Source: Halosimplex rubrum (lineage in GTDB: Archaea > Halobacteriota > Halobacteria > Halobacteriales > Haloarculaceae). Taken from it: 64,000 nt of DNA. Numbering within the stretch: position 1 is the stretch's first letter; each line of letters starts with the position of its first letter. The position numbers and the translations under genes are program-made. Positions 8,090 to 16,354 of this stretch are shown in pieces. The DNA lies in assembly GCF_013415885.1 (NCBI RefSeq), contig NZ_CP058910.1:1860001-1924000 (forward strand). Reading direction: 5' to 3'. The notes below the pieces were generated by a model. It searched no databases and was not told where the DNA came from. It saw only the letters and a list, made by a program, of their open reading frames with translations.

Positions 8090-8282
8090 TCACCAGTCGC
8101 CGACAGCTGCGGCCGGATGCGGTGACGTAGCGTCTGCACTCGCGGTCGTGACAGTAGAGCCGATCTCCCCACGAATCGAGGATCGAGTAGTGGCCGCTCG
8201 TGAGCCTCGCACCGTTGTGGTACGCCCCTCGTGCATCGGAAACGTGCTGTCCCTACCCAGGACAGGCGTCATCGGGGGTCGC

Positions 8283-8828
8283 TCAGAAGATCTCGAAGCG
8301 CTCGATCGCGTCGCCCTCGTCGTCGACGAACGCCCGGGTGTAGAGGTCAAGCAGCTCCGTCATGATCTCGTAGGTCCGCTGGGGCGAGTCGGCGCCGCAC
8401 TTGGTCGCGCAGCGGGCGACGTCGAATCCCGTCGGCGAGGCTTCGTACTGGAGCCGGGACGAGCAGCGCGGGCACCGCGCCTCGACGTGCGAGAGCATCC
8501 ACCCGGTGTCGTAGCCCTCGCGGTGGAGGTGCTCGGCCAGGCAGTACCACAGCCAGCAGTCCCACGGCGTCGGCGAGTCCTCGTCGCTGCGGAGCGCCTG
8601 GATCGCGTTCCAGGCGTCCAGATAGAGCTCCGAGTCGGCGTCGTGTCCCCGCTGGTGGCACTCCTTGAAGCGGGTCAGCAGCGCGGTCGCCTCGCGGGAG
8701 ACGAGCTCGCCGTTCGTCAGCTCCCCGGAGCCGTCCAGCGCCTCCCGCAGCGGGATGGTCCCCGGGTACTCGCGTTCGTCGGAGAGTTCGGCGCCGCTCC
8801 TGGGCGAGAATTTGTGTTGGCCTTTCAT
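8283..8828 (-). CDS. Provirus zinc-binding protein of unknown function
   Basis: This 181-residue protein has an N-terminal helical region (about 30-60: SREATALLTRFKECHQRGHD) and a middle segment rich in Trp (PTPWDCWLWYCLAEHL). A C-terminal zinc-ribbon candidate follows: CPRC at about 119-122 paired with the CATKCG cluster at about 138-142. It is isolated from its neighbours by gaps of 93 and 200 bases, unlike the rest of the convoy, so it may have its own promoter. No family is recognised. The mixture of helices and a treble-clef-like site would suit a nucleic-acid-binding accessory protein. Confidence 0.75.
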   Translation of the reverse strand: MKGQHKFSPRSGAELSDEREYPGTIPLREALDGSGELTNGELVSREATALLTRFKECHQRGHDADSELYLDAWNAIQALRSDEDSPTPWDCWLWYCLAEHLHREGYDTGWMLSHVEARCPRCSSRLQYEASPTGFDVARCATKCGADSPQRTYEIMTELLDLYTRAFVDDEGDAIERFEIF

Positions 8829-8921
8829 CGTCGGAAGAGAATCACGGCTGGTCGCCGATCCCCTTCATCCCCACGTCCAGGGCGGCGGGCTATCCCGGAA
8901 AGTTGTGTCGCTGCCATTGTA

Positions 8922-9173
8922 TCAGTCCCGGGAGGGGTTATACGTCCGCATAGTCCTCGTTTTGATGACTACCTCTCTGAGGTCCTCGGAATCGCGGGTC
9001 TTGTGGATAAAGTCCTCACTTTGAAGGCGATCGAGGGCCCGGTCGAGCGTCGGCTCGGGGAGTTTCTGCAGGAGCTCCTGGCGGGTGAGCGGGCCATCCC
9101 GGTCGACGAGTTCGTAGACGTACTTGGCACTGGGCGGGAGGTCCGCGAACCGTCCCGACTCAGTGCCGGTCAC
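8922..9173 (-). CDS. Winged-helix DNA-binding protein (MarR-like)
   Basis: This 83-residue protein consists almost entirely of one winged helix-turn-helix. The helices are SAKYVYELVDRDGPL, TRQELLQKLP and EPTLDRALDRLQSEDFI, followed by a short wing (REVVIKTRTMRTYN). It is the usual haloarchaeal viral or MarR-like type in which two helices test whether cleavage into a domain is unlocked. The ATG overlaps the stop of the primase-polymerase gene by 4 bases, so it is made with the replication protein. Repression of the provirus or control of copy number is a reasonable role, though inferred. Confidence 0.75.
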   Translation of the reverse strand: MTGTESGRFADLPPSAKYVYELVDRDGPLTRQELLQKLPEPTLDRALDRLQSEDFIHKTRDSEDLREVVIKTRTMRTYNPSRD

Positions 9174-12100
9174 GCCCCCGAGCCACCCCCGCCGGAGGGT
9201 ACCACCCCCGATTCGGAGTCACCGTGGAGGTCGAAGACATCGCGTGCCCAGGCCAACCAGCCGAGGCCTGAGCCGGAATCCTGCAGTAGCGCACGTAAAC
9301 GCCGCGTTGCTGCTACTTTGAAACCGCCGTTACTGGATAGTACTGATAACGCGGATTTCAAAGTAGCAGGATCGACCGCGTAGGACACCCCAGCGTGCTG
9401 TTCGTACCGCTCGGGGGTGAGCAGCCCGACGTCCTCCAGGGCGTGAACCCAGCCGTACACCGTCCGCGGGGTGACATCCAGCCCGGACAGCTGGGCAAGG
9501 CGGTGGTAGCCGTCGACCTTGTTCGCGATGGAGCCGTCGTCGCGACGCTCGACGAGCTGCCCAGCGCGGAACCCGTCGGGCCCGGCGCCGTCGACGGCGT
9601 CGTGGACGGCCTCCAGGAGGTCGACCGCGCCCTCGGGGACCGGGAGCATCGCTTCGAGGGGGTCGGCGAGTTCCTCGAACGTCGCGAGTTCGTCGACAGG
9701 GATCTCCGTCGGGACGTTCGTCAGCAGGTAGGCGTGCTTGGTCGTGTCCGCCAGCAGCGGGCGGATCCGGTGGACGGCCTGGACGAGTTCCTTCTCACGG
9801 GTCTCCCGCCAGAGCTCGCCGACGAGGCCGGAGAAGTCCTTCGTCGCGATGGCCCGCCCGTCGCCGGCGTCGTCCTCGTAGCAGAGCTTGCGGTAGACCG
9901 GCGGCGCCGTCTCCCGGCGGGTCGAGTACTCCTCGCCGCCGGCACGCACGTCATGGGTCCCCTGGCCGAACAGCTCGGCGTCGCGCTGGAGATCGTCGAC
10001 GGCGGGGTGCGGGGCACCGATACAGACGACCGCGTCACACTCGGCGCGGTTCAGACCCCGGGCGGCGTGGTAGTGCAGCGTCTCGCCGTTGTCGGGGAAG
10101 TCGAAGCGCTCCAGGAGCGCCTTCGGGCCGATGAACAGCGGCTGCTGGTGGAGGTCGCCGACCGTGTCGATCGTCCGCTGGATGCGCTCGGCGAGCTTGC
10201 GGTCCTCGTCGAGGGCCCGTCGGATGGTCCCGGCGTGGTACTGGCCGTCGAGGACCTGCGTGACGTGGAGGTTGCTCTCCAGGAGCTCGTCGCCGTCGAC
10301 GACGACACGGTCCTGGGGGACGTCGAACAGGGCGGCGACCTTCGCCGGCGTCGCGGTCGCGTCGAGGACGAGCGGGCTCTCCGGAAGGTCGCTCGCGAGC
10401 GGGAGCGCGTAGTAGTCCAGGCCGGCGGGCGAGCCGTCGTCGGTGTCGAGCCGAGCGATGGCCCGGGCCTGCTCGCCCCCCTGGCGGGTCAGGTCCTGGT
10501 CGGCCTCGTGCCAGCTGCAGTCGGCGTCGGAGCAGACACGGGCCCCGTTGTCGTCGACGAGGTCCTCGCCGCACCACGGGCAGGACTCCAGAAGCGTCGG
10601 GACGGCGATGGCCTGCCGAGCAGCGTCGGGTTCGGCGCCGGCTTCGACCGCCGCAGCGAGCAGCGCGTCGAAGCATAGCGGCGCGCCGTCCCACTCGTCG
10701 CGACGCATCCGGCTGACGATCGTCTCGTTGTAGGCGAGCTTCGCCTGGGCGAACGTCTCCGCCGTTCGCGAGCGCTCGACGACGAACTCCTCGCGGGTCC
10801 GGTAGCCCTCGCCGGGCATCCCGACGTCCTCGCGGATGGTCCGCTGCTCGACATCGTCGGGGTCGACGTCGGCGGGGAGATCGTCGGGGTCGACGGGCTG
10901 GTAGTACGTCTCGCTCTCGACATCGGGCGGCGTGAGGTCTGCGAGACTGTCGGGCGTCTCGTCGCCGGCGAGCGCGTTCATGGCATCCCGGGCGAAGCGG
11001 GCGAACTCGTCGAGGGTGTCTGGCGTCCCCTGCAGGTCGGCGATCGCCTCCAGGGCGGTCGCGGTCCGAGCGATACCCTCGATGTCAAGGGTCCGCTCGG
11101 TCTTGAGGGCGCTCGGGCTCTCGTCGACGATGACGTCCCGGCCATCGCGAACGGTCTTCAACAGTTGGTACTCGTGGACGCCGACGACGCGGTTCGCGCT
11201 CTCCAGGTCATCGAACTGGTCGAGCCACTCGCAGCTGCCGTCGGTGTCGTGGTCGGGGAGGTCGAGGATCATGTGCGCCTGGACGGGGCCGAGCTCCTGG
11301 ACGACCGCCTCGTAGCGCTGGCGAGCGTCCTCGTCCTTCGCGAGGTCGTAGATCGGGCACATGTGGGGGCACGACCCCTCGGGGTGGTCCGGACAGTCGA
11401 CCTCGTCGCCGGCGTGGTCGGCGTCCATGCAGGTGTCGTGGAGCTTCTGGCTGCCGCCCTTGAGGTGGAAGTCGACGGCGGGCGTGGCCTCGTCGAGGAC
11501 GAACTCCCGGGCTTTCTCGTGCTTGTCGAACAGCGCGACGAACTCCCGGTCGCGGTCGGCGGCGGCGCGGCCGGCGTTCGTGGTCTTCCCGGCGCCGGCG
11601 TGGTCGCCCCAGATGACGGGCCCGTGAGCGTCGACGTAGTCGTCGTAGCGGTCGCCCTGCAGCTCCTCCCATCGCTCCTCGCGGTCGAACTCCTCGAAGT
11701 CGACCGCTGGCGGCTCGCAGGTCTCCGGGCCGGGCGCACCGCCGCCGGCCGTGTCGCCTTCGCTCTCGTAGTGGTCGGGGTCGTAGTACCAGTCCTGGTA
11801 GCCGACCTCCGAAAGCACGGAGCCGCGGTAGCTGTCGTCCGGGCGCTCGGGCCACTTCTGCAGGTTCGCACGGTCCATCAACCGCCGGACAGTCGTCCGG
11901 TCGCCGCGAGCGACCCACGAGTCCAGCCGATTCGCCAACCAGAATTCCGCGGCGGACCGGTCGTCGAACCCAGCCGCTCGGTAGCGACCGTTCCAGACCT
12001 TCTGGATCCGGTCGCCGTCGTGGCTGTTCGCGAACGCGCGCTCCAGGCGTTCGTCGACGGTGTCGTCGTCCGGGCGATCCCCTTCGCCGTCGAGGTCCTG

Positions 12101-12961
12101 AACGGGCGACTCGCTTTCGTCGCGATCGTGGCGGCCACTCGCCGGCCGCATCGAATCGTCGAGGTCCTCGTCGGCGAGCGTCGCGATGTCGCGGTCCTCG
12201 ACGACGTGGTAGACGCCGCCCGTCGGGTGGACCGAGCCGGGCGCGACGACGTACCAGTTCTCGGCCCGGATCTCCCCGAGGTTGTCTCCGACGCGTGCGT
12301 TCGCGACCGGATCCTCGGGGTCGTTGCGGTAGGTCTCGTGACCGTCAGCTCGCCCGGAGCCCGACATGATGCGCAGGGTCGGCTCTCCGGTCGGTGCCGG
12401 GAACTCATCCTCGTCGTGGTCGACGAAGACGACGTCGTCGGTGCCGTGGTCCCACTTCCCGGCGTAGAGCGCGAACCCACGGGCGCCTTCTTCCCGAATC
12501 TGTCGGATCGCTTCCTCGCCGTCGGCGAGGAACGACCGGCCTTCAGGACTGTCCAGGCGACACTTCCCCTGGATGATCGGCCCCTTCCCCTCGTCGTCGA
12601 GCGGCATCAACCGGGGCACCTGCCCGAACTCGTCGACGTACGCCTCCAGGTACTCGCGGAGCATCGCAGCCCGCTCCTCGTCGGTGACATCGGAGACGTC
12701 GATGGGGTTCTCGTGGTCGCCGCTGGTATCCCACTCCGATCCCGTATCGAGGTCTGACTGTGCCCGCGTACGCGACCCTCTCACGCGGTTCCCGGCATCT
12801 TCACTTAAACCCCCCACCTGATCCGGAAGGTCCTCGTCGAGGATCTCCGCGACCGCTGCGGGGTCGGCCCTGAGCGCGCCGGCGAGCTGCAACGGGCTGG
12901 CTTCCGGATGGCGTTTGAGCTCGCGAGCGACGCGCTTTTCGAGCGGGACTTCGTCGCTCAC
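9170..12961 (-). CDS. Primase-polymerase/helicase replication protein
   Basis: This 1263-residue fusion probably starts and drives viral DNA synthesis. Residues about 95-260 are a bifunctional primase-polymerase domain: catalytic acids in VFVDHDEDE (178-186), SGSGRADGHETY (200-211) and VVAPGSVHPTG (238-248). A helix-bundle domain like that of NrS-1-type primases follows (about 305-385). The helicase half has Walker A GDHAGAGKTT (452-461), Walker B IVDES (611-615), DATAT (867-871) and a motif VI-like QAVHRIRP (1061-1068). Four cysteines (511, 523, 531, 535) lie between Walker A and B, where XPD/DinG helicases hold an iron-sulfur cluster. A separate C4 zinc knuckle is at 794-815. The C-terminus has a winged-helix-like region. 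Confidence 0.85.
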   Translation of the reverse strand: MSDEVPLEKRVARELKRHPEASPLQLAGALRADPAAVAEILDEDLPDQVGGLSEDAGNRVRGSRTRAQSDLDTGSEWDTSGDHENPIDVSDVTDEERAAMLREYLEAYVDEFGQVPRLMPLDDEGKGPIIQGKCRLDSPEGRSFLADGEEAIRQIREEGARGFALYAGKWDHGTDDVVFVDHDEDEFPAPTGEPTLRIMSGSGRADGHETYRNDPEDPVANARVGDNLGEIRAENWYVVAPGSVHPTGGVYHVVEDRDIATLADEDLDDSMRPASGRHDRDESESPVQDLDGEGDRPDDDTVDERLERAFANSHDGDRIQKVWNGRYRAAGFDDRSAAEFWLANRLDSWVARGDRTTVRRLMDRANLQKWPERPDDSYRGSVLSEVGYQDWYYDPDHYESEGDTAGGGAPGPETCEPPAVDFEEFDREERWEELQGDRYDDYVDAHGPVIWGDHAGAGKTTNAGRAAADRDREFVALFDKHEKAREFVLDEATPAVDFHLKGGSQKLHDTCMDADHAGDEVDCPDHPEGSCPHMCPIYDLAKDEDARQRYEAVVQELGPVQAHMILDLPDHDTDGSCEWLDQFDDLESANRVVGVHEYQLLKTVRDGRDVIVDESPSALKTERTLDIEGIARTATALEAIADLQGTPDTLDEFARFARDAMNALAGDETPDSLADLTPPDVESETYYQPVDPDDLPADVDPDDVEQRTIREDVGMPGEGYRTREEFVVERSRTAETFAQAKLAYNETIVSRMRRDEWDGAPLCFDALLAAAVEAGAEPDAARQAIAVPTLLESCPWCGEDLVDDNGARVCSDADCSWHEADQDLTRQGGEQARAIARLDTDDGSPAGLDYYALPLASDLPESPLVLDATATPAKVAALFDVPQDRVVVDGDELLESNLHVTQVLDGQYHAGTIRRALDEDRKLAERIQRTIDTVGDLHQQPLFIGPKALLERFDFPDNGETLHYHAARGLNRAECDAVVCIGAPHPAVDDLQRDAELFGQGTHDVRAGGEEYSTRRETAPPVYRKLCYEDDAGDGRAIATKDFSGLVGELWRETREKELVQAVHRIRPLLADTTKHAYLLTNVPTEIPVDELATFEELADPLEAMLPVPEGAVDLLEAVHDAVDGAGPDGFRAGQLVERRDDGSIANKVDGYHRLAQLSGLDVTPRTVYGWVHALEDVGLLTPERYEQHAGVSYAVDPATLKSALSVLSSNGGFKVAATRRLRALLQDSGSGLGWLAWARDVFDLHGDSESGVVPSGGGGSGA

Positions 12962-13353
12962 GCTCCCTCACCCCCTTCGGTCACTTCGTCGAAACGGATG
13001 ATCCGGTCATCTCCGTCGAGATCGTCGGGTGTCCCCTCACAGAGGTAGCGGAACCATTCTCCAGGGGCCTCGTTCTGGTCCCAGGTTTCGAACGCGTCGA
13101 TGAGGTGGCCGCGGTAGAGATCGACCGGTTTGACACCGGCTCGCTCACCGATTTCAGCGAGACAACGGTTGCACGTATAGACGGAGAAGTCCTCTGCGGT
13201 CGTGTACAGAGCGCCATCGCGATGAATGACAGGGTCGATCGACCGCATCTCTCGCCCGTGGCGGGCGCAGAACGCTTCGTCGCTGTCCGTATTCGGGAGA
13301 ATCGAAAAGGCGCGCAACGAACCCGGGTCGGAGATATCCGACTCCACCGTCAC
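12958..13353 (-). CDS. Provirus protein with Cys/His cluster
   Basis: This 131-residue protein starts at a GTG (13,351-13,353) whose last bases overlap the stop of the upstream gene (GTGA). A longer frame exists, but its extension is Arg-rich and covers the upstream gene. It contains a probable zinc site: CARHGREM at about 29-36 and CNRCLAEIGERAG at about 61-73, resembling HNH-flanking or recombination-directionality zinc knuckles. The rest is acidic (DFYRGHLIDAF-type helices, then EGTPDDLDGDDRI). Its stop overlaps the primase-polymerase start by 4 bases. Function unknown; probably an early protein. Confidence 0.7.
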   Translation of the reverse strand: MTVESDISDPGSLRAFSILPNTDSDEAFCARHGREMRSIDPVIHRDGALYTTAEDFSVYTCNRCLAEIGERAGVKPVDLYRGHLIDAFETWDQNEAPGEWFRYLCEGTPDDLDGDDRIIRFDEVTEGGEGA

Positions 13354-13568
13354 GCTGACCCCTCCCAGTCCGCCCACGTCGACTGTCCATCGACATCCGG
13401 ACGCTCCGCCCCACCGTCGGGCATCGGGACGTTCTCGGTCCGCTCCTCGCCGAGCTCGGAGTCGTCGACGACGTCGACGGTCTCGCCGTCGCCCTGCCAG
13501 TACGGCGCCTCCGAGATGTACTGGACGGACCCATCGATCGCGGGGCCGTCGTAGGACCGCCCGCTCAT
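13350..13568 (-). CDS. First gene of the provirus convoy, unknown function
   Basis: This 72-residue very acidic protein begins MSGRSYDGPAIDGSVQYISE. Its ATG (13,566-13,568) is preceded at 7 bases by a strong ribosome-binding site GGAGGTG (13,576-13,582 on the minus strand). An AT-rich TATA-like element AATAAATC lies just upstream (about 13,603-13,610), so this looks like the promoter-proximal gene of the early operon. No domain is recognised; the protein appears largely disordered apart from a short aromatic segment (YISEAPYWQGD). Confidence 0.65.
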   Translation of the reverse strand: MSGRSYDGPAIDGSVQYISEAPYWQGDGETVDVVDDSELGEERTENVPMPDGGAERPDVDGQSTWADWEGSA

Positions 13569-13722
13569 GCCGCTGCACCTCCGGATCCGTATACCGAAGT
13601 TTGATTTATTGGCCGCTCGTCACTCGAAACGTTCTCTACCGCGTTCTGCTCGCGTTTCGATTTGACACCGAATTTCGAGTAGAATGCGGGGGTTTTTCAC
13701 CACGGGTCACCCACGGGGAGGT
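13569..13722. promoter_or_regulatory. Divergent control region between provirus and prefoldin gene
   Basis: This 154-base AT-enriched stretch separates the leftward viral operon from rightward pfdB. It holds a minus-strand TATA-like AATAAATC with a Shine-Dalgarno GGAGGTG for the viral gene. There is an 8-bp inverted repeat TCGAAACG (13,624-13,631) / CGTTTCGA (13,653-13,660) and a further TTTCGAGT (13,673-13,680) complementary to ACTCGAAA (13,622-13,629). A GGGGAGGT site lies just before the pfdB ATG. The repeated TTTCGA half-sites are candidate operators. The chromosome-element junction should be in or near this stretch, but no duplicated core is visible. Confidence 0.55.
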
Positions 13723-14118
13723 ATGCAGGGTAATCTGCCGCCTGAAGCACAGGAGAAACTCGAGGAACTGCAGGATCTGCAGGAGAAGGCCCAGCAGGTC
13801 GCCGCGCAGAAACAGCAGGCCGAGACACAGCTCCAGGAGGCCCAGACGGCCCTCGACGAGCTCGAGGACATCGACGAGGACGCCGGCATGTACCGCCGCG
13901 TCGGCGAGCTGCTCGTCCAGACCGAGTACGACGAGGCCAACGACGACCTCGAAGAGAAGGTCGACAGCCTCGAAGTGCGCGTCGAGACGCTCGAGAAGCA
14001 GGAAGAGCGCGTCCAGGAGCAGTTCGAGGAACTCCAGACGGAGCTCCAGAACATGCTTCAGGGCGGCGGCGCGGGCGGTCCGGGCGGCATGGGCGGCCCG
14101 GGTGCCGGCGGCGCGTAG
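13723..14118 (+). CDS. pfdB: Prefoldin subunit beta
   Basis: This 131-residue subunit of the archaeal prefoldin hexamer captures unfolded proteins and passes them to the thermosome. It is a classic beta-type prefoldin: two long coiled-coil helices (about 5-48 and 72-115) around a beta-hairpin ([22 protein letters not shown]). The C-terminal tail is rich in Gly, Ala and Met. The ATG at 13,723 was chosen because GGGGAGG lies directly upstream; an earlier in-frame ATG gives a basic, unlikely extension. In many haloarchaea this gene follows ribosomal/RNA-polymerase small genes (rpl37ae, rpoP); here provirus DNA lies upstream instead. Confidence 0.93.
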   Translation: MQGNLPPEAQEKLEELQDLQEKAQQVAAQKQQAETQLQEAQTALDELEDIDEDAGMYRRVGELLVQTEYDEANDDLEEKVDSLEVRVETLEKQEERVQEQFEELQTELQNMLQGGGAGGPGGMGGPGAGGA

Positions 14119-14403
14119 ATGCCGACCGACGACGCGGCGGCCGACGGGGGCGCCGACGCCGGGTCCGCCGACCCCTCAGACGAGGAAGTCGTCGAGGCCG
14201 CGGCCGAGGCCGCCGATCGCGTCGTCTTCTCGCGACTCGACCGGTCGGCGGTCGACGACCTCGACGTGACCGTCACCTTCGAGGACGGCATCCTGGAGGT
14301 CGACGTGTACCTCAACGCGCCCGACGCGTCGGGCGACCCCGACCGCGTCGCCGACGACGCCGCCCTCGCGGCGCGCGGCGCCGTCGACGACCTGTTCGCG
14401 TAA
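14119..14403 (+). CDS. DUF3194 family protein
   Basis: This 94-residue protein starts immediately after the pfdB stop with no gap, the conserved archaeal arrangement. It has a disordered acidic head (about 1-25) and a compact alpha-beta region: EEVVEAAAEAADRVVFSRL, then DLDVTVTFEDGILEVDVYLN and a terminal helix AADDAALAARGAVDDLF. This matches DUF3194, a small archaeal family of unknown biochemical role found beside prefoldin beta. A role in protein folding or quality control is suggested only by the linkage. Confidence 0.8.
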   Translation: MPTDDAAADGGADAGSADPSDEEVVEAAAEAADRVVFSRLDRSAVDDLDVTVTFEDGILEVDVYLNAPDASGDPDRVADDAALAARGAVDDLFA

Positions 14404-14491
14404 CCCGGCCGACGCTTCGGCCGGCGACGCTACTTCTCCAGCGGTAGCGCCGTCGCTCGATACGACGCGGACGGCCGGAGAATCGAGACGG

Positions 14492-14740
14492 TCAGTCGTG
14501 GTCGAGGTCGCCGACCGCGGGGTCGTCGTCGACGACGCGGTTACCGACGAGGCCCGAGCGGAAGGCGATCCAGGCGAGCACGCTCATGAAGAGGATGGGC
14601 GGGAGGATCATGAACCCCCACAGCGGGTTGATCCCCCACTGGAGCAGGAGGATGATGTCCGCCAGTCCGAGCAGGAGGAAGGGCAACACCGCCAGTGCCG
14701 CCCGTTTCCGGTTGTATCCGCCCTCGTCGCTCTCGGCCAT
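14492..14740 (-). CDS. Small two-helix membrane protein, haloarchaeal
   Basis: This 82-residue protein starts MAESDEGGYNRKRAALAVLP and spans the membrane twice (about 15-35 and 40-60, LWGFMILPPILFMSVLAWIA). It ends in an acidic cytoplasmic tail (DDDPAVGDLDHD). The ATG at 14,740 is preferred to an upstream start that adds a Pro/Arg-rich extension. It is divergent from the large membrane protein at 14,869 with 128 bases between. The family is unknown; the pattern is common in haloarchaeal genomes. Confidence 0.7.
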   Translation of the reverse strand: MAESDEGGYNRKRAALAVLPFLLLGLADIILLLQWGINPLWGFMILPPILFMSVLAWIAFRSGLVGNRVVDDDPAVGDLDHD

Positions 14741-14868
14741 GGTCGACCTTGGGTGTCGACCGGGAAAAACGGCCCGTTCCGTCCCGGTGTCCGGGTCGGG
14801 AGGCGCGGAGTCGTCCGGTCGCCCCACGGTAGCAGTTATCAGGCTCGGGTCGGAATGGTGGGCAACGC

Positions 14869-16350
14869 ATGGATGGGAACCGACCGGGCAGCGCCGGGCG
14901 GTCGCTGGGTCGCCTCGTCGCGGCGGCCGTCGCGGTCGCGGCGCTGTCGGAGCGGGTCGCCGCCCACTCGGGGTCGCTCGGTGGGTCGGTCGCCTCGGCG
15001 ACGGTACCGACGTGGTTGACCGTTCTGACGGGAGGCATCGTCGTCGGCGGTTCGTTCCTGTTCACGACGCTCCTCACGGACCACGACGCGATGCGCGGGG
15101 TGAACTGGTGGCGCCTCGCCCTCCCGACGCCGGCCGGGCTCCGCCGGGCGGTCGTCCCGCTCGTCCGCGCGCTCTCGGTGGGCGTCCTCCTGGTCGTGCT
15201 GGCGACCGGGTTCGTCGGCCCCCGTGAGGGCGTCCGGAACTTCGCGCTCCTCCTGGTGTGGGTCGGCTGGTGGGCGGGGTACACGGCGACGACGTATCTC
15301 GTCGGGGACACCTGGTCGGCGCTGAACCCCTGGCGCGCTCCCCTGGCAGCGGTTCGGTGGGTTCGCGAGCGCGGTGACGACGGCGGTGACGACAGCGGTG
15401 ACGACAGCGGTGGCGACGCGGACCGCAGGGACGACTCGCTCGTCGGGGGCGCTTCCCTCCCGACCTCGTGGGGCGTCTGGCCGGCGGTGGCGGGCCTGCT
15501 CGCGCTGGTCTGGCTGGAGGTCGTCAGCCCGGTCGGGGAGAACCCCCGACTGCTCGCCGGCGTCGTGCTCGCGTACACGCTGGCGACCGTCGCCGGGTCG
15601 CTGCTCGTTGGTACGGCGTGGTTCGAGCGAGTCGACCCGGTGAGCCGCGTCTTCGCCGCCTACGGCCGCGTCGCGCCGCTCCGACGCGACGCCGACGGCT
15701 CGCTCTCCGTCCGGCTGCCGGGCACGGCCCTGACCGAGGACCCCCTGCCGGAGCGACCCGGCGAGGTCGCCTTCGTCGTCGCGCTGCTGTGGGTGACGAC
15801 CTACGACGGCCTCGTCGCGACGCCGACGTGGGCGGCCGCGGTCCAGCCCCTCGTCGAAGCCGGCGTCCCCGCGCTCGCCGTCTACGCCGTCGTCCTCCTG
15901 GCCGGGTTCGCCCTCTTCCTCGCCGTCTACCGGCTGGCCGCCCGGCGAGTCCGGGAGACCGCCGACACCTACGTCACCGCGCGGGCCATCGAGCGGTGGT
16001 TCGCACCCGCCCTGTTGCCCATCGCCGCCGGCTACCACCTCGCGCACTTCCTCGGCTACTTCCTCGGGCTCGCCCCCGCGCTCGCGGCCGTCGCGACGAG
16101 CCCGTTCGCGCCGCCCGCCTCGCCGCTCGCGCTCGTCCTCCCGGGGTGGTTCGGCTCGGTGAAACTCCTGTTCGTCCTCGGCGGGCACGTGCTGGCCATC
16201 TGGGTCGCCCACTCGCTGGCGTTCGAGCTGTTCCCGGGCGTGCTGGCGGCCATCCGCAGCCAGTACCCCTCCGTGGTGGTGATGGTCTTTTACACGATGA
16301 CCTCCCTATGGGTGATCACGCAACCGTACGCGCCGCCGCCGTACGTGTGA
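14869..16350 (+). CDS. Polytopic membrane protein of unknown function
   Basis: This 493-residue protein has about 10-12 predicted membrane helices, starting near residue 14 (LGRLVAAAVAVAALSERVAA, possibly a cleaved signal) and ending with PSVVVMVFYTMTSLWVITQP. A hydrophilic loop at about 165-190 is encoded by a short tandem GGTGACGAC repeat and reads DDGGDDSGDDSGGD. Scattered conserved-looking histidines in or near membrane segments (AHSGSLGG, DHDAMRG, AGYHLAHFLGYF, GGHVLAIWVAHS) could bind metal or heme, but this is not established. It is followed after 4 bases by a C2H2-finger membrane protein, with which it is probably co-transcribed. Confidence 0.8.
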   Translation: MDGNRPGSAGRSLGRLVAAAVAVAALSERVAAHSGSLGGSVASATVPTWLTVLTGGIVVGGSFLFTTLLTDHDAMRGVNWWRLALPTPAGLRRAVVPLVRALSVGVLLVVLATGFVGPREGVRNFALLLVWVGWWAGYTATTYLVGDTWSALNPWRAPLAAVRWVRERGDDGGDDSGDDSGGDADRRDDSLVGGASLPTSWGVWPAVAGLLALVWLEVVSPVGENPRLLAGVVLAYTLATVAGSLLVGTAWFERVDPVSRVFAAYGRVAPLRRDADGSLSVRLPGTALTEDPLPERPGEVAFVVALLWVTTYDGLVATPTWAAAVQPLVEAGVPALAVYAVVLLAGFALFLAVYRLAARRVRETADTYVTARAIERWFAPALLPIAAGYHLAHFLGYFLGLAPALAAVATSPFAPPASPLALVLPGWFGSVKLLFVLGGHVLAIWVAHSLAFELFPGVLAAIRSQYPSVVVMVFYTMTSLWVITQPYAPPPYV

Positions 16351-16354
16351 GACC

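Larger units (their letters stand above)
1..13568 (-). mobile_element. Integrated tailed-virus (provirus), right part; continues past the left edge
   Basis: All genes here run on the minus strand in one long convoy, with neighbours overlapping by 4-8 bases or separated by fewer than about 25. Reading leftward the order is replication (primase-polymerase/helicase), small accessory genes, terminase, portal, Mu gpF-like protein, protease-scaffold and decoration protein. That is the canonical packaging-to-head order of HK97-fold tailed viruses and haloarchaeal siphoviruses. The right limit is put just before the prefoldin gene at 13,723, where strand and gene content switch to core chromosome. 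Tail, integrase and left attachment site are not in the window, so completeness is unknown. No gene shows an obvious frameshift, which suggests an intact or recent provirus. Confidence 0.85.

Noticed and set aside
8090-8272. Possible small gene between the tRNA-like element and the 181-residue gene
   Set aside because: The candidate product is rich in Arg, Ser and Thr and poor in acids, unlike neighbouring proteins, and has no ribosome-binding site; the second frame (with Cys pairs) has no start codon.
1-13568. An integrase or transposase gene for the element
   Set aside because: No tyrosine-recombinase or transposase motif (R..HxxR..Y or DDE) was seen in any of the supported genes; the gene may lie beyond the left edge.
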